Positions 12,901 through 22,200 of a DNA stretch of 64,000 nt are shown here, one piece after another (the first letter of the stretch is position 1; every line of letters begins with the position of its first letter). The stretch lies in contig CM076279.1 of assembly GCA_038380795.1 (NCBI GenBank), positions 7,331,001 to 7,395,000 on the forward strand. The letters are read 5' to 3'. A program made the translations under genes and the position numbers. The DNA is from Pyrocephalus nanus. Taxonomy: Eukaryota > Chordata > Aves > Passeriformes > Tyrannidae. The notes beneath the pieces were generated by a model. The model ran no database searches, was not told the DNA's origin, and saw only the letters and a program-made list of their open reading frames with translations.

Positions 12901-15900
12901 AAGGCTGTGAATCCATAAAAGGAGGTTTTTGTTCCCACATCCTTTTCATAACCTTTGATTACAGCTCCGCTCACCCTGCCCAAGGAAATCAGAGGAGCGG
13001 AGTTAGCGACCACTGCAAACCCTCACATCCATGTTCCTAACAGGAAAAGATATTGTGAGTCTGAAGGAAGGGAGGACTAGGCCTGTTCTGAGCGACACCC
13101 TGATCGTCAGCAGAGCCCCTGCCCTGCAGATGGCTCTTTGTGGCTCATCCGGGAACACACGGGCTGTGGGGGCTCAGGAACTTGGCAACTACTTTTTGAC
13201 TTTTTGTCTCCTCTTGCCATGAGTGGTTTTGGCACTTGGGAATCAGTGCAACAGTAGAAGAGATGAAGTGATGCAGCCACAGTTACCTGCTGGCCCAGAA
13301 AGTGGCTGTTTGGTTCAGGTAGCCGTGCACCCTCTGAGGAGGAAGCCTGCCTTACCGGAAGACGTAGTCGTGGGAGTCAATCTCCTGGCCCATCCCAGAG
13401 TTATTCAGGATTCCTCCATTCCCCACAACAGCACAGCTGATGCATGTTGGAACGCTGCTGTTACGGCTGGCCAGGAGCAGCTGCTGGTGCGGATTCGGGG
13501 GCAGCAGGGACATGACCTCCTTCACCACTGTGAAGCAAAGGTGGTGGAGAGTTATCCAGGGCCTTTGGGATGGACACAGTGAAATCACCACAGTTTCCAC
13601 CAGGAGGTCCACCTAGCCTCTGAGAGGGAGATGCTGCAAAGCTCCAGCTACTTGGAATGTTCCTGCTGGGAGTCTGACAGTCCCATCCTGACAAGCCCTG
13701 AGGGACTCACGTGAATAATTCAGGTCCATGAAGCCATATGGGGGTATAAAATGCTCCAGGCGGTTCCATTCACTGTCATTGAAGTATCTCCTGTCTGTGA
13801 AGATCGTGATGTTGGGCAGGAAAAGATCCCGCAGCCAGGCAGACTTGGCAGCTCTGGCCCTCACTGATTCAGAGCAGGTCTTGAAAACCAAAAAGAAAAC
13901 AATAAGGACTGATGAGCAGAGAGCTGATAAACCTGACTGAGTGCCAGTGCTTGTGTGCCTGTGTGTGATAGGATCAGAAAGAAACACAGAAACTCCAGTG
14001 GTGCCTCAGTCATTCCCCTCAGCATCCCCATCACCATGAACATGAAGCACAATCTCAGCACTGCATCCATAACCACCTGGCAGAAAGTCACCTACAGTGG
14101 AGCCAGAATGACTCCAAGTCTCCAAGACTTTCCTCTTCAGAATAACAGGCCTGTGATGCTTAAATGTTTTACTGACTTTGGGCCTCATTAACTCATTCAA
14201 ATTAATTTCTGTAATAGGTCTAATCTGAATTTACCAAATAAGGCTATAAGCAGTAATAATATGCTGTAATAAGCAGGGTCCATTGGCAACCCACCTCACA
14301 GGGTCCTCAGGAAGCACCTTGGCACATGGGGGATTAGATCACCATTACCACTCCCTTTAAAGGTCCGAAAAAAAGGTACAACTTGTTCAATGTCATAAAT
14401 GAATCGCTGTGAAATGTGCTGAGGGAAAGGGAATCCAGTACAGGCTGAACTCCAAATGAACCTATGGAAACACATGCAACTGCAGTAACTCCCATACTAA
14501 AGCACAACAGAGGACTGGCCAGGCTGAGTCATACCCGGAGGTCTTCCTGCATCTGCAGTGAGCTGACCTACCAGCCCAAAAATCATCCTCAGCTGACACG
14601 GGCACACATGCCCAGGGGACAGCAGACAAGGAGGTCAGTGGGAAGACATCATCCTTGGTGAACACACATGCCATCACACCTACCGATGGTGGAGAGGAGT
14701 TATCCAGCAGGTACTCGTCCTCGAAATCCCAGCGTGGCTCAGAGGTGTAGTTAGCAGCGCTCAGTTTTGTCCTTTTTGTCACTGCAGCAGCCTGAGGAAC
14801 AGGCCTTACAGTTTTCACTGACACAGGAGGCTCTCTGGGTTTTGATTGGTCTTTGGATGTGTTGTTTTCACGAGCTGCCTTCACCCCAGAGGATGGTTTC
14901 GCTGTTGCCTTCTCCTTGGCTCCCTCTGCCCTGGGAAGGGGTTTCCCTGTTATCTTTTCCTTGGCTTCTTCCATCCCTGGAGCTGGTCTTGCTGTTGTTT
15001 TCTCCTTGTTTCCCTGCACCACAGGGGCTGCTTTCACTGTTGCCTTCTTGGCTCCCTCTGGCTGAGGTGGTGGTTTCACAGCCATGTTCTCCTTGGCTTT
15101 CTTATCCGTAGTAACAGGTTCCATAATTTTCTTCTCCTCCTCCTTTCCTTTCCAACCTGGTGTCTTCTCCACCACATCTTTTTTGAGCTTTGTGATGGCC
15201 CTCCCCAAAGTCACCTTTAAAAAGCTCCTGGAGTTCCCGTTACCAGAACAGTTCAAACCCTGCTGCTCTCGGTTGTCCACTTGTTGTGTATCTGGGGCAT
15301 GTTGAAAAATGTTCAGTTTCCTGAGTGCAATCAAAGAAAAAGCAGACACATCACACACACTTTCCACTTAACACTGAACACCCTCCAACCCATTTTTAGT
15401 GCTCTTGACTCTGAGCCTCTCTCTGTGCTTTTGAGCAATTTCATTTCGAACTTCGCCAAAGTGTTATTCAACTTCCTACACCATTCTGGCCTGAATTCTG
15501 CTTATCTCCCCACTAAGCAAATCCCAGAGGTACACACTCCTCTCCTCAGCACTTGGCTCATGAAACATTCTCACTGGCAGTCCCTAGCAAGCAGAACAGC
15601 ACAGCTTTGCCCTGCACTGGGCAGGACCCCTGGCAAAGTCCCCAGAGCACTGTTGTTTTGGAGATCCTGAGCTCAGGACATGGCACACACCATGAAGGCA
15701 GCCATCTGGCTCTTTCCTCTGCCAGCAGAGCTCTGTGCTTCAGCAACAGAGCAGGAAGATCTTCCAGAACTCAGTAAGGGAAGTCTAAGAAGAAGAAGCG
15801 AAACTCACTCCTTTACCCTACATCATTTCTTGAGCATTTGGGACTACAGGGCACTTCTTCCTCTCCTCCTCCCCCTCAGTCAGGTAATGCAATGGCATCA

Positions 15901-18900
15901 CACAGCACTCACCAGGTACAGGTATCTTAGGGCAGACACCCTGAAGCCATGAAAATGTAAAATTTCTACATTTTTAGCACTTGCCTCTAATGTTGCAGCT
16001 GCCCTGCTGCCTAGCTCAGAGGCACAGGCAGGTACAAGGTTATCACAGGAGGACACATCTGCCAGCAGCAGAAGAGCCACCTGCAACGAGACTGGGCTGA
16101 AACCCAGCAAAAAAATCAGGGCAGAAGTGGTGGGGGTTTTGTCCCAAACATTCCTTCTTATCTGCACGTGGCTGGAGGGTGGAACAGGAAAAAGGAAGGT
16201 GAAAAATTCCGGCAGCTGAGCTTTTATGTACAGCAAAGCTTTTTAGGATAAACCATCGTGGCTGTGGCAGTCTGATTTCACACTCACATTCAGCCTTTGC
16301 TTCCAAGGTAATAAATGGGGGAAAAGCACTTCTGCAGATAACAGGCTGTAGATAAAAGTTCAATTGCTGCTAAAATTTGATGGATGTCATACCACTCTGA
16401 TAGCGTTCAGGCAATTTTTAGGTAAGGAGGCTTTTAACAGTTGTTTTGTATCAGATAAATACAGGAACCTTCGCAATGATAAAGAAGAGAGGTTGTAAAA
16501 CTTGGCCTCTCATAATCATTAGCCAGTTACAACCAAGAGTGCAGAATGTGCTTTTGTAGTGGGTTGACCCTGACTGGACAGGTACTCACTACAGCCACTG
16601 TCTCACTCCCCTCTGCAACTGGACAGTGAAGGATTCATGAGTTGAGATAACAGCTGGGAGAGGCACTTGCTGATCACCATCACAGGCAACACAGACTCCA
16701 AATGGGGATATTAATTGAGTTGATTACTAACAGGGTCACAGCAAAAGAGTGGGAAGTAAAATAATCTTAACAACACCTTCCCCCCCCCCTCCTTCCTTCT
16801 GTGTTCTCCCTCAGGGGCAGGGAATTGGGGCTATGGTCAGTTGTTGTTTCTGCTGCTGCTCAGGAGAGGAGTCCTTCCCCTATCCTATCCCCACAGGATA
16901 CAGTCCTGGATGGACCTCTCCAGGGTGAGTCCATCCCTTGGGCAGCAGCTCTTCCCAACCTGCTGTCCTGTGGGTCCCTCCTCCATGGGGTCAGTCCCTC
17001 ACACATGAGCTGTACCCACATGTGTCCCCCACAGGGGCCACGAGTCCTACCTGGGAAAAACCTGCTCCAGCCTGGGCTTCCCTCTGCACGGGCTGCAGGT
17101 CCCTGCCAGGACCTGCTCCATCCTGGGCCACCCACGGGGTCACAGCCTCCTTCCTGCATCCACCTGCTCCAGCATGGGAGCCTCTAACAGAAGCCACCCC
17201 TGTAGCCCCACCATGACCAAAACCCATCCACAGAAACCCACTACAGCTTTCTATCCTCACGTTTCATGTATAAACTTGGGTTGCTGTTTACTGCCCAGCA
17301 AGAGGAAAGATTTTATATGTACACCCTAAGTAAAGAGGTCTTGGGTAAGGTAGCTCAGGCAGATCTTAAATACCTTGATGAATATCTGCTGTATTTTTAA
17401 GACGACGTTTAAAACTTTGAAATTAAAGGGCGTAAAACAAGTAAAACGGGGCAGTACAACAAATGAAACATGGGAAAATGACAAACCATTTCCCACTCCA
17501 GACTTTCCTTATGTGCTGTCTCAAAGGGCTGATTCCACCCCAGCTCTATTACATTTCAACTTCAAATGCTGTGCCAAACATGAAGGAAAATGTAGAACCA
17601 AGGGCCTTTCACATCAAAACCTTGCTCCCTGCAGTCAGGCCCAAATGGCCAGACACTTGTGCCTACACAGGACCCTGCTCTCCTGACCAGCATTTTAAAT
17701 CCAGACAAATTGTCAAAGCAGCTCGTCCAATTTCAGGCTCTAGAGTCCAGCTGGCAAACAACTGCAGAAGCTCAATGACACTTACTGTCATTTCCTCTCC
17801 TTTTACAAAGCCCAAGGACAAATAAAGGATAAAGCCATGAAAATGTTGCTTTGTGTATTTTATGTTACATATAAAGGTACAGAAATAGAACTGCCACACA
17901 AACAACCACAGGCAGCTCATACCTTGTTGTGTTTTACTTCAGTTGCAAAAATGAAGTAAATTCATTTCAGGCATTTCCATTACCTGAAACTATGGCAGAA
18001 TGAAATGGCTTCAAGCAGCTGGGCATGGAGAGCCAGTTCTTGTCCCAGCTCTGCCCACTGATGGGCTCTAGGATCAAGGACAACTCACTTCACTTCTCTA
18101 CACCTCCTCTTTCCTTCCTTTTCCCCCCACTGCCTCCCTTGTTCAGATTCCAACCTCTACAAACTGATAGAGCTGGGCTAAACTCCAGTCCCCTCCAGAA
18201 AAGATGCAGATGCTCCCAGCCTCAATCTTCCTGCCTGCCCCTGCAGCATCAGCCCTGGCACATCCAGCTGAAAACTGACTCCACCAACTGAGCCAGCTGA
18301 GCTCACTGGGAGAACTGGGACCACGTGAGGGTGGTGGGGAGGCTGGGGAGTGGTGCTTCCTATACACAGCATGCTGCACCACAGAATCACAGAACCACAG
18401 GATCAGTTAGGTTGGGAAAGACCTCTGAGATCATCAAGTCCAACCTAAACCCACACATCCGTGAGCCATGCTCCTACTAGGAAAGGCTCAAGTGTCTGCA
18501 GGGCTCATCCAAGGAACAGTGCTCCCTGTCAGTGATGCTGGAGACACTTCACAGCAGTTCACACTGCAATTCCCTCCACACCCCTTCTTGTAGGATTTGC
18601 TTGACCATTTATTTAAAAAATATATATGTATGGATCATGTCTATATGACACTGGTCTCCCAGGATGCAGCATATTTGTGTTAGAAGTCAGCTGCTGGACT
18701 CACTATAAATTGGAAGGCATCCAACCAAATTCCCTGTCCAGCAATGCAATCTGGATTAGGCTGAATAAAGTCATTCGGGGAGTCACTGCAAAAGCAAATA
18801 CTGTGTAGTGCCAAAGTGTGAAAGCAGGTAGCACTAGTAAAGCAAAAGCTCCTTTAAACAGCTACCCAAGGAAACCTTAGAAACCAGGGAGCCAGCAGAA

Positions 18901-19208
18901 GTAGTTTTTGATCTGTGGATCTTCCAACACTGTGCTCTGCCTGAACGTGGTCTGCTAAAGTAAAGTGGTCACCTAAGTCAGATCGGAAGGGCAAGTTTTA
19001 GGGTGAAAGAGAGAGAGGCAGAGAAAGAAAGCCAGCACAAGTACTCTGCCCGGACAGTGCATATCAGGAGGAAGCAGATCTCTTACCTGAAAATCCTTGT
19101 CTTTGCCAAGGAGCTGAAATTGGCAATGAAAATGCAAAAGTATGTTACAACAATGAGGCAAAGCACCGTTTTGGCAATTTTAGGGAGCCTTATCCTGGAT
19201 AACCGCAT
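9798..19208 (-). CDS. ST6GALNAC1: ST6GALNAC1, complete gene, nine coding exons, 567 residues
   Basis: Encodes a Golgi type II sialyltransferase (glycosyltransferase family 29) that moves Neu5Ac from CMP-Neu5Ac to the 6-hydroxyl of GalNAc on Ser/Thr, making sialyl-Tn and related O-glycans. Coding exons (plus coordinates): 19087-19208, 14684-15320, 13711-13879, 13356-13527, 12837-12975, 12332-12435, 11669-11758, 10375-10474, 9798-9968. All junctions are GT-AG and all phases agree, totalling 1,704 bp. Layout: signal-anchor about residues 13-33; a Lys/Pro/Ala-rich stem to about 250 with five 15-residue repeats; sialylmotif L about 337-385 ([13 protein letters not shown] then HDYVFR); motif S about 459-510 ([11 protein letters not shown] then [17 protein letters not shown]); motif III DHYYD; motif VS H-x4-E in HDFKLE. 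The length is close to that of known avian enzymes. The long stem and the [17 protein letters not shown] block favour ST6GALNAC1 over ST6GALNAC2. No break is seen. Confidence 0.95.
10375..10474 (-). CDS. ST6GALNAC1: ST6GALNAC1 exon 8: second half of sialylmotif S
   Basis: Encodes residues 478-511: [15 protein letters not shown] then [17 protein letters not shown]. The cysteine in LHLCD is the partner of the sialylmotif L cysteine in the family's conserved disulfide. The final codon is AGG (Arg) where the human protein has Gln as I recall it. The acceptor is CTGCAG|G and the donor CAGG|GTAAGG. Confidence 0.93.
11669..11758 (-). CDS. ST6GALNAC1: ST6GALNAC1 exon 7: first half of sialylmotif S
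   Basis: Encodes the end of codon 448 through 477 plus two bases, containing [19 protein letters not shown] then [15 protein letters not shown] is the start of sialylmotif S, which helps bind both donor and acceptor. The acceptor was placed at ATTCAG|GCAG because that choice keeps the frame from exon 6; the alternative four bases downstream (GGCAG|ATG) does not. The donor is CAG|GTGAG. Confidence 0.92.
12332..12435 (-). CDS. ST6GALNAC1: ST6GALNAC1 exon 6
   Basis: Encodes residues 414-447 plus two bases, beginning [20 protein letters not shown]. This matches the (V/I)(K/R)Y(I/L)HFLEG-RDYEWL block of ST6GALNAC1 orthologs. The C-terminal part ([16 protein letters not shown]) is less conserved. 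The acceptor is TTTCTTAG|C and the donor GCGG|GTAAAA. Confidence 0.88.
12504..12535. repeat. 16-bp direct duplication in ST6GALNAC1 intron 5
   Basis: GACAAAATGCAAGCAA occurs twice in tandem, about 70 bases on the intron side of the exon 6 acceptor. It is a recent small duplication with no visible effect on the splice signals. Confidence 0.85.
12837..12975 (-). CDS. ST6GALNAC1: ST6GALNAC1 exon 5: second half of sialylmotif L
   Basis: Encodes residues 367-413, reading [20 protein letters not shown] then [19 protein letters not shown], ending NIPREK. The [14 protein letters not shown] block closes sialylmotif L and is characteristic of the ST6GalNAc I/II subfamily. The acceptor is TTGGGCAG|GG and the donor GAAA|GTAAG. 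Confidence 0.95.
13356..13527 (-). CDS. ST6GALNAC1: ST6GALNAC1 exon 4: first half of sialylmotif L
   Basis: Encodes residues 310-366 plus two bases. It contains [19 protein letters not shown] then [11 protein letters not shown], the CMP-sialic-acid-binding half of sialylmotif L, with the invariant motif cysteine in SCAVVGN (residue 341). The upstream HQQLLLAS block is also typical of ST6GALNAC1. The acceptor is TTCACAG|TG and the donor TTCCG|GTAAG. Confidence 0.95.
13711..13879 (-). CDS. ST6GALNAC1: ST6GALNAC1 exon 3: start of catalytic region
   Basis: Encodes residues 254-309 plus one base. It opens [20 protein letters not shown] and contains [37 protein letters not shown]. These blocks align closely with human ST6GALNAC1 as I recall it. 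NIT and NYS are potential N-glycosylation sequons. The acceptor is TTTTCAAG|A and the donor TTCAC|GTGAG. Confidence 0.93.
14684..15320 (-). CDS. ST6GALNAC1: ST6GALNAC1 exon 2: long stem exon
   Basis: This 637-bp exon encodes residues 41-253. The acceptor is TTGCACTCAG|G and the donor CATCG|GTAGG. The encoded stem is lysine-, proline- and alanine-rich, with five 15-residue repeats at residues 116-190, then a segment leading to [19 protein letters not shown]. The stem spaces the catalytic domain from the Golgi membrane. Stem sequence is the fastest-evolving part of this enzyme family, so identity rests on its frame-perfect fit between exon 1 and exon 3. Confidence 0.9.
14873..15097 (-). repeat. 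ST6GALNAC1: Five 45-bp in-frame tandem repeats in the ST6GALNAC1 stem
   Basis: Residues 116-190 divide into five consecutive 15-residue units, each starting (A/K)(K/E)(E/K/A) and carrying a mid-unit K/R-P or K-A and a closing E/G/N/A-rich tail; for example [30 protein letters not shown] and [16 protein letters not shown] sixth partial unit starts RENNTSKDQ. Ser/Thr and Pro content suggests the stem itself could carry O-glycans (inference). Confidence 0.8.
16555..17245 (+). mobile_element. Solo LTR with TG...CA ends and 5-bp target-site duplication (ERVL-like)
   Basis: The element begins TGTAGTGGGTTGACC and ends AACCCACTACA, so it has the canonical TG...CA termini. It is flanked by the same five bases, GCTTT, at 16,550-16,554 and 17,246-17,250. 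A 5-bp duplication is the length typical of ERVL-class integration. The second half is a series of CCTGCTCCAGC-TGGG-like phrases that recur in the copy at about 26.8-27.1 kb and that I recognise as a common bird interspersed repeat. No internal retroviral coding sequence remains, so this is what recombination between two LTRs leaves. The family name was not determined. Orientation is given as read. Confidence 0.85.
18381..18590 (-). mobile_element. CR1 LINE 3' fragment, diverged
   Basis: The first 70 bases are clear reverse-complement CR1 3' end: ACAGAATCACAGAACCACAG, then AGGTTGGGAAAGACCTCTGA and ATCATCAAGTCCAACC. The right part is diverged and its limit is approximate. Confidence 0.8.
19087..19208 (-). 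CDS. ST6GALNAC1: ST6GALNAC1 exon 1: cytoplasmic tail and signal-anchor
   Basis: Encodes residues 1-40 plus two bases of codon 41. It begins [15 protein letters not shown]: a basic tail, then a hydrophobic anchor rich in V, I, F and C, then [11 protein letters not shown]. The ATG has A at -3 (CACCATGC), a good initiation context. The donor is CAG|GTAAG. The 5' UTR continues to the right but its end cannot be fixed. Confidence 0.9.
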
Positions 19209-22200
19209 GGTGAGATGCCCGGGAGCGTCAGAGGCTCTGCTGCCACTGCCCAGAGGTGCTCGCCAGGCACTGCTTTATCAGGGTGTGTTCAATGACTGGG
19301 CTGGTCTTCTCCCTGGATTTGCCTATAGGAACGTGCACACCCTGTCTCCCAGCATTCCCAGACACTCTGCACACAGATCCAATTTCTCAGGCAAGACATC
19401 AGCTTTGTACTGTTCCCGTCTATCACCATAAGCTTATTGTAACAAATAGCAGGAAAAGAAAGACCTTTTACTGCAAACAGTGCAAGTTTCCTGTGTTTCC
19501 CTTAATGAGACTGTGTGGTCTCAGGGAAGTAAGGGGTAAGAAGGAAACCCTTCATCTCTGATCTGGCAGAAGCACCACTGGGAATGTGTGAATTGTGGAA
19601 GTAGCCTCAGTTACAATCAAAGAAGTTTTCATACCACCACTTGCCCAAGATTTTAGACAAAACCATAAACATATATTCTTCATGCAGTAATTGCTTGCAG
19701 CTCCAGTCCAGAAGCAATCCCTGCCCCCCAAAAGCTGATGGATAGGGACACATCCATTTCACCTTGTGATTGCTTTGAAATAAATCAAAGTAAGAGTTGT
19801 TGCAAATCCACCATAGAACAGAGAAGTTCTATGTGTTATGAAAATCCCTGGTCTGTGTGGAATTTTGGCAGTCCAGACTACATCACCCCAGCAGCAGAGG
19901 GAAAGATCTGCAGAGATGAACGCCACAGCCAGATCAACTCTTATCTTTACCAGAGATAGCCTTACAGCAAAGGACTATTTTTAATTTCTAAATTGTTACA
20001 TATTAGCTCTGACAGTTCACAGGGAGATGGCCTTAGTGCTCCTTATGCTGCTTTTGCCCAGCTCGTATAAAAAAGTTAAGCTCAGATATAAAAAAAAGCT
20101 TTTGTTGACAGGATCTCAAATCTCAGAAGCAGTCACAATGATACTGAATACACAGAGAACAGAAGGTGCCTGTTTTATGCCACAGGAAAGCCAGTCAACA
20201 GGTTTCACAGCTACCTTATACCCCTCCAGACAGCACAGCAAATATCTGCAAGGACTCGCTGTACAAAGCTCAGCAGTAGCTGCCTTTCTTTATTGTCCAT
20301 ACTTCCTGACAAGTTACTCTCTCTGGATTTACATGCAAAGCATTGGTTATCAGGCGGCCTAGGAGAGAAAAAATGAAACAATAACATAGGTTTGAAAGGC
20401 CCTTGAAGAAATACAAGGCAGGTTGTTAGCTCAGGGTACAGCCCTGGCTCCATCTACAACAAAGCATTTCACTACTGCTCAAACTGAGCCCAGGATTGAT
20501 GTGTTGAACAACTGCAGGCACTGAGAAAGGGCTCAGCCAAGGTATTCCGTATTCCTGGGCACTCCTCATGAGCTCCAGGCACTTCTACAGAGGTGGGCTA
20601 CAAGGTGCAGCAGGCAAGTAGCAATTCTGTGCCCACAAAATCTCCAACAGGACATTCTTACAGGAATAAGTAGCAGTCCTGCACTCAAATAGCAATGGCT
20701 TCATTTTAGACTTCCTCTCTCAAGTCCTATGCACCTTCAGGCATTCAGCTTGGAAGAAGCTGCTTGTGTGCAATTACAAAACTTTTTTGTTAATAAGGTC
20801 TCAAAGAGAAATTCTGGAGGCAGAAAACACTTCCCTTCCACCTTCTCCATGTGCCATTTCTGCAAAACCAAGAGCCAAAAGGGATAGCAAGACTCCTACA
20901 ACCAGAAAAAGACGGATTTCTTTGCTCTTAAGGAACTGCTCTGGTGACTGTGAAGAACACGTCTGTAGCACTCTGTGTTCAGGAAAGATTGTGCTCAGGG
21001 GAATATCCAAATCTCTGGCAAGCACATTAACCAAAGGCAGGCTTGCTATGCAAAACACACAGCTTTCCACCTTCTTGGTGTAAGAAAAGAAAACCTAAAA
21101 ACCCCTCTCAGAGCACTGACTTCCACTTCCTTGGAGTATCATTCCATCATCCTCCGCCTCCACTGCTGAAATCTGTCAGAAGTGAGGCAGCCAGGCTGGT
21201 TAGCTCAAACATGAGGTTACATTGGGAAATAGGGTTATATTGGAACTCTCCAGGGTGACCTGGTGAAAAGTGAGGTCAAGATCAAAGTTGGTCCCTTTTA
21301 AAGCTCTATAAGAAGTAAGATGCTTGGGATACACAGGGCTCCCAGCCCACAGACAGGAAGATAATAAGCAGAGACTGCACCTAACACAGGGACTGGCCTC
21401 TCAAGGGCCACAGGCAATGCCAGCCTTTTTTTCCAAACACATTTCTCTGGCATTCCCACCTGCAGTCCCAGAAGATGCCGCTTCTTTCATGGTGTAGAGA
21501 CTCCAAACCCAGCACTGCTGTTCCATGTTCAGTTACCAACATCAGTGACCGCAACAGAAGCTCTTCTATTCTTCGGTGCTGTAAAAACAAGATAACTTTG
21601 TTTTAAAGCAAACTGCACCTGGGATCAGCAAGTGAAGATGGTTATCTGTCAGCCCTTTTCCATCTCCAGCAGTCTATTTAATTCCACATACATCCTTATT
21701 ACATCCTGGACATATCAAAGGCAGATTTGCCTGGTTTGGGTTTTTTCTTTTTGTTCATAAACAAACTTCATTGCTATTAGATCTTGAACTGTGTGTGTTG
21801 TGGGTGTCGGCTGGCACTTGAGCTGTGCCATAAATTTATCTGAGCTCACGTTCTCCAGAGAGCTGTGTGTCAAATCTTGTTGACTTGCCTGTGCCCTGTG
21901 TGCTTTCCATTTTCCCATGTCTCTGGGTTATGGAACAGAACACCACAAGATGTGGTTTAAGAATAGAGCTTTTCTACAAATTGATCCAGCCTTTGCTGCA
22001 GGGTAAACTTGTCTTTCAGTGATGGCTACATCGTACCATAACCAGTACTTGACTGGAAGCCAGTGGAATAAAGAGCTGCTGAAGAAGCTGGGGGTGTTTG
22101 GACCTGTTCACAGTGTTTCTTGATGATAGAAGAACTGAGTGAGTTGAAAGTGGAAGAGAAAAACAATGGCATTGCCTCCAGCACGTGACTGCTCAGTGGT

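Larger units (their letters stand above)
9969..14683 (-). other. ST6GALNAC1: ST6GALNAC1 introns 2-8
   Basis: Seven introns separate exons 2-9, at 13880-14683, 13528-13710, 12976-13355, 12436-12836, 11759-12331, 10475-11668 and 9969-10374. Intron 3 is only 183 bp. Intron 7 holds a possible weak CR1 remnant near 10,850-10,915. Apart from the 16-bp duplication in intron 5, I see nothing else notable. Confidence 0.85.
15321..19086 (-). other. ST6GALNAC1: ST6GALNAC1 intron 1
   Basis: This 3.8-kb intron separates the anchor exon from the stem exon. It carries a complete ERVL-like solo LTR (16,555-17,245) and a CR1 3' fragment (about 18,381-18,590). I found no additional coding exon. Confidence 0.85.
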
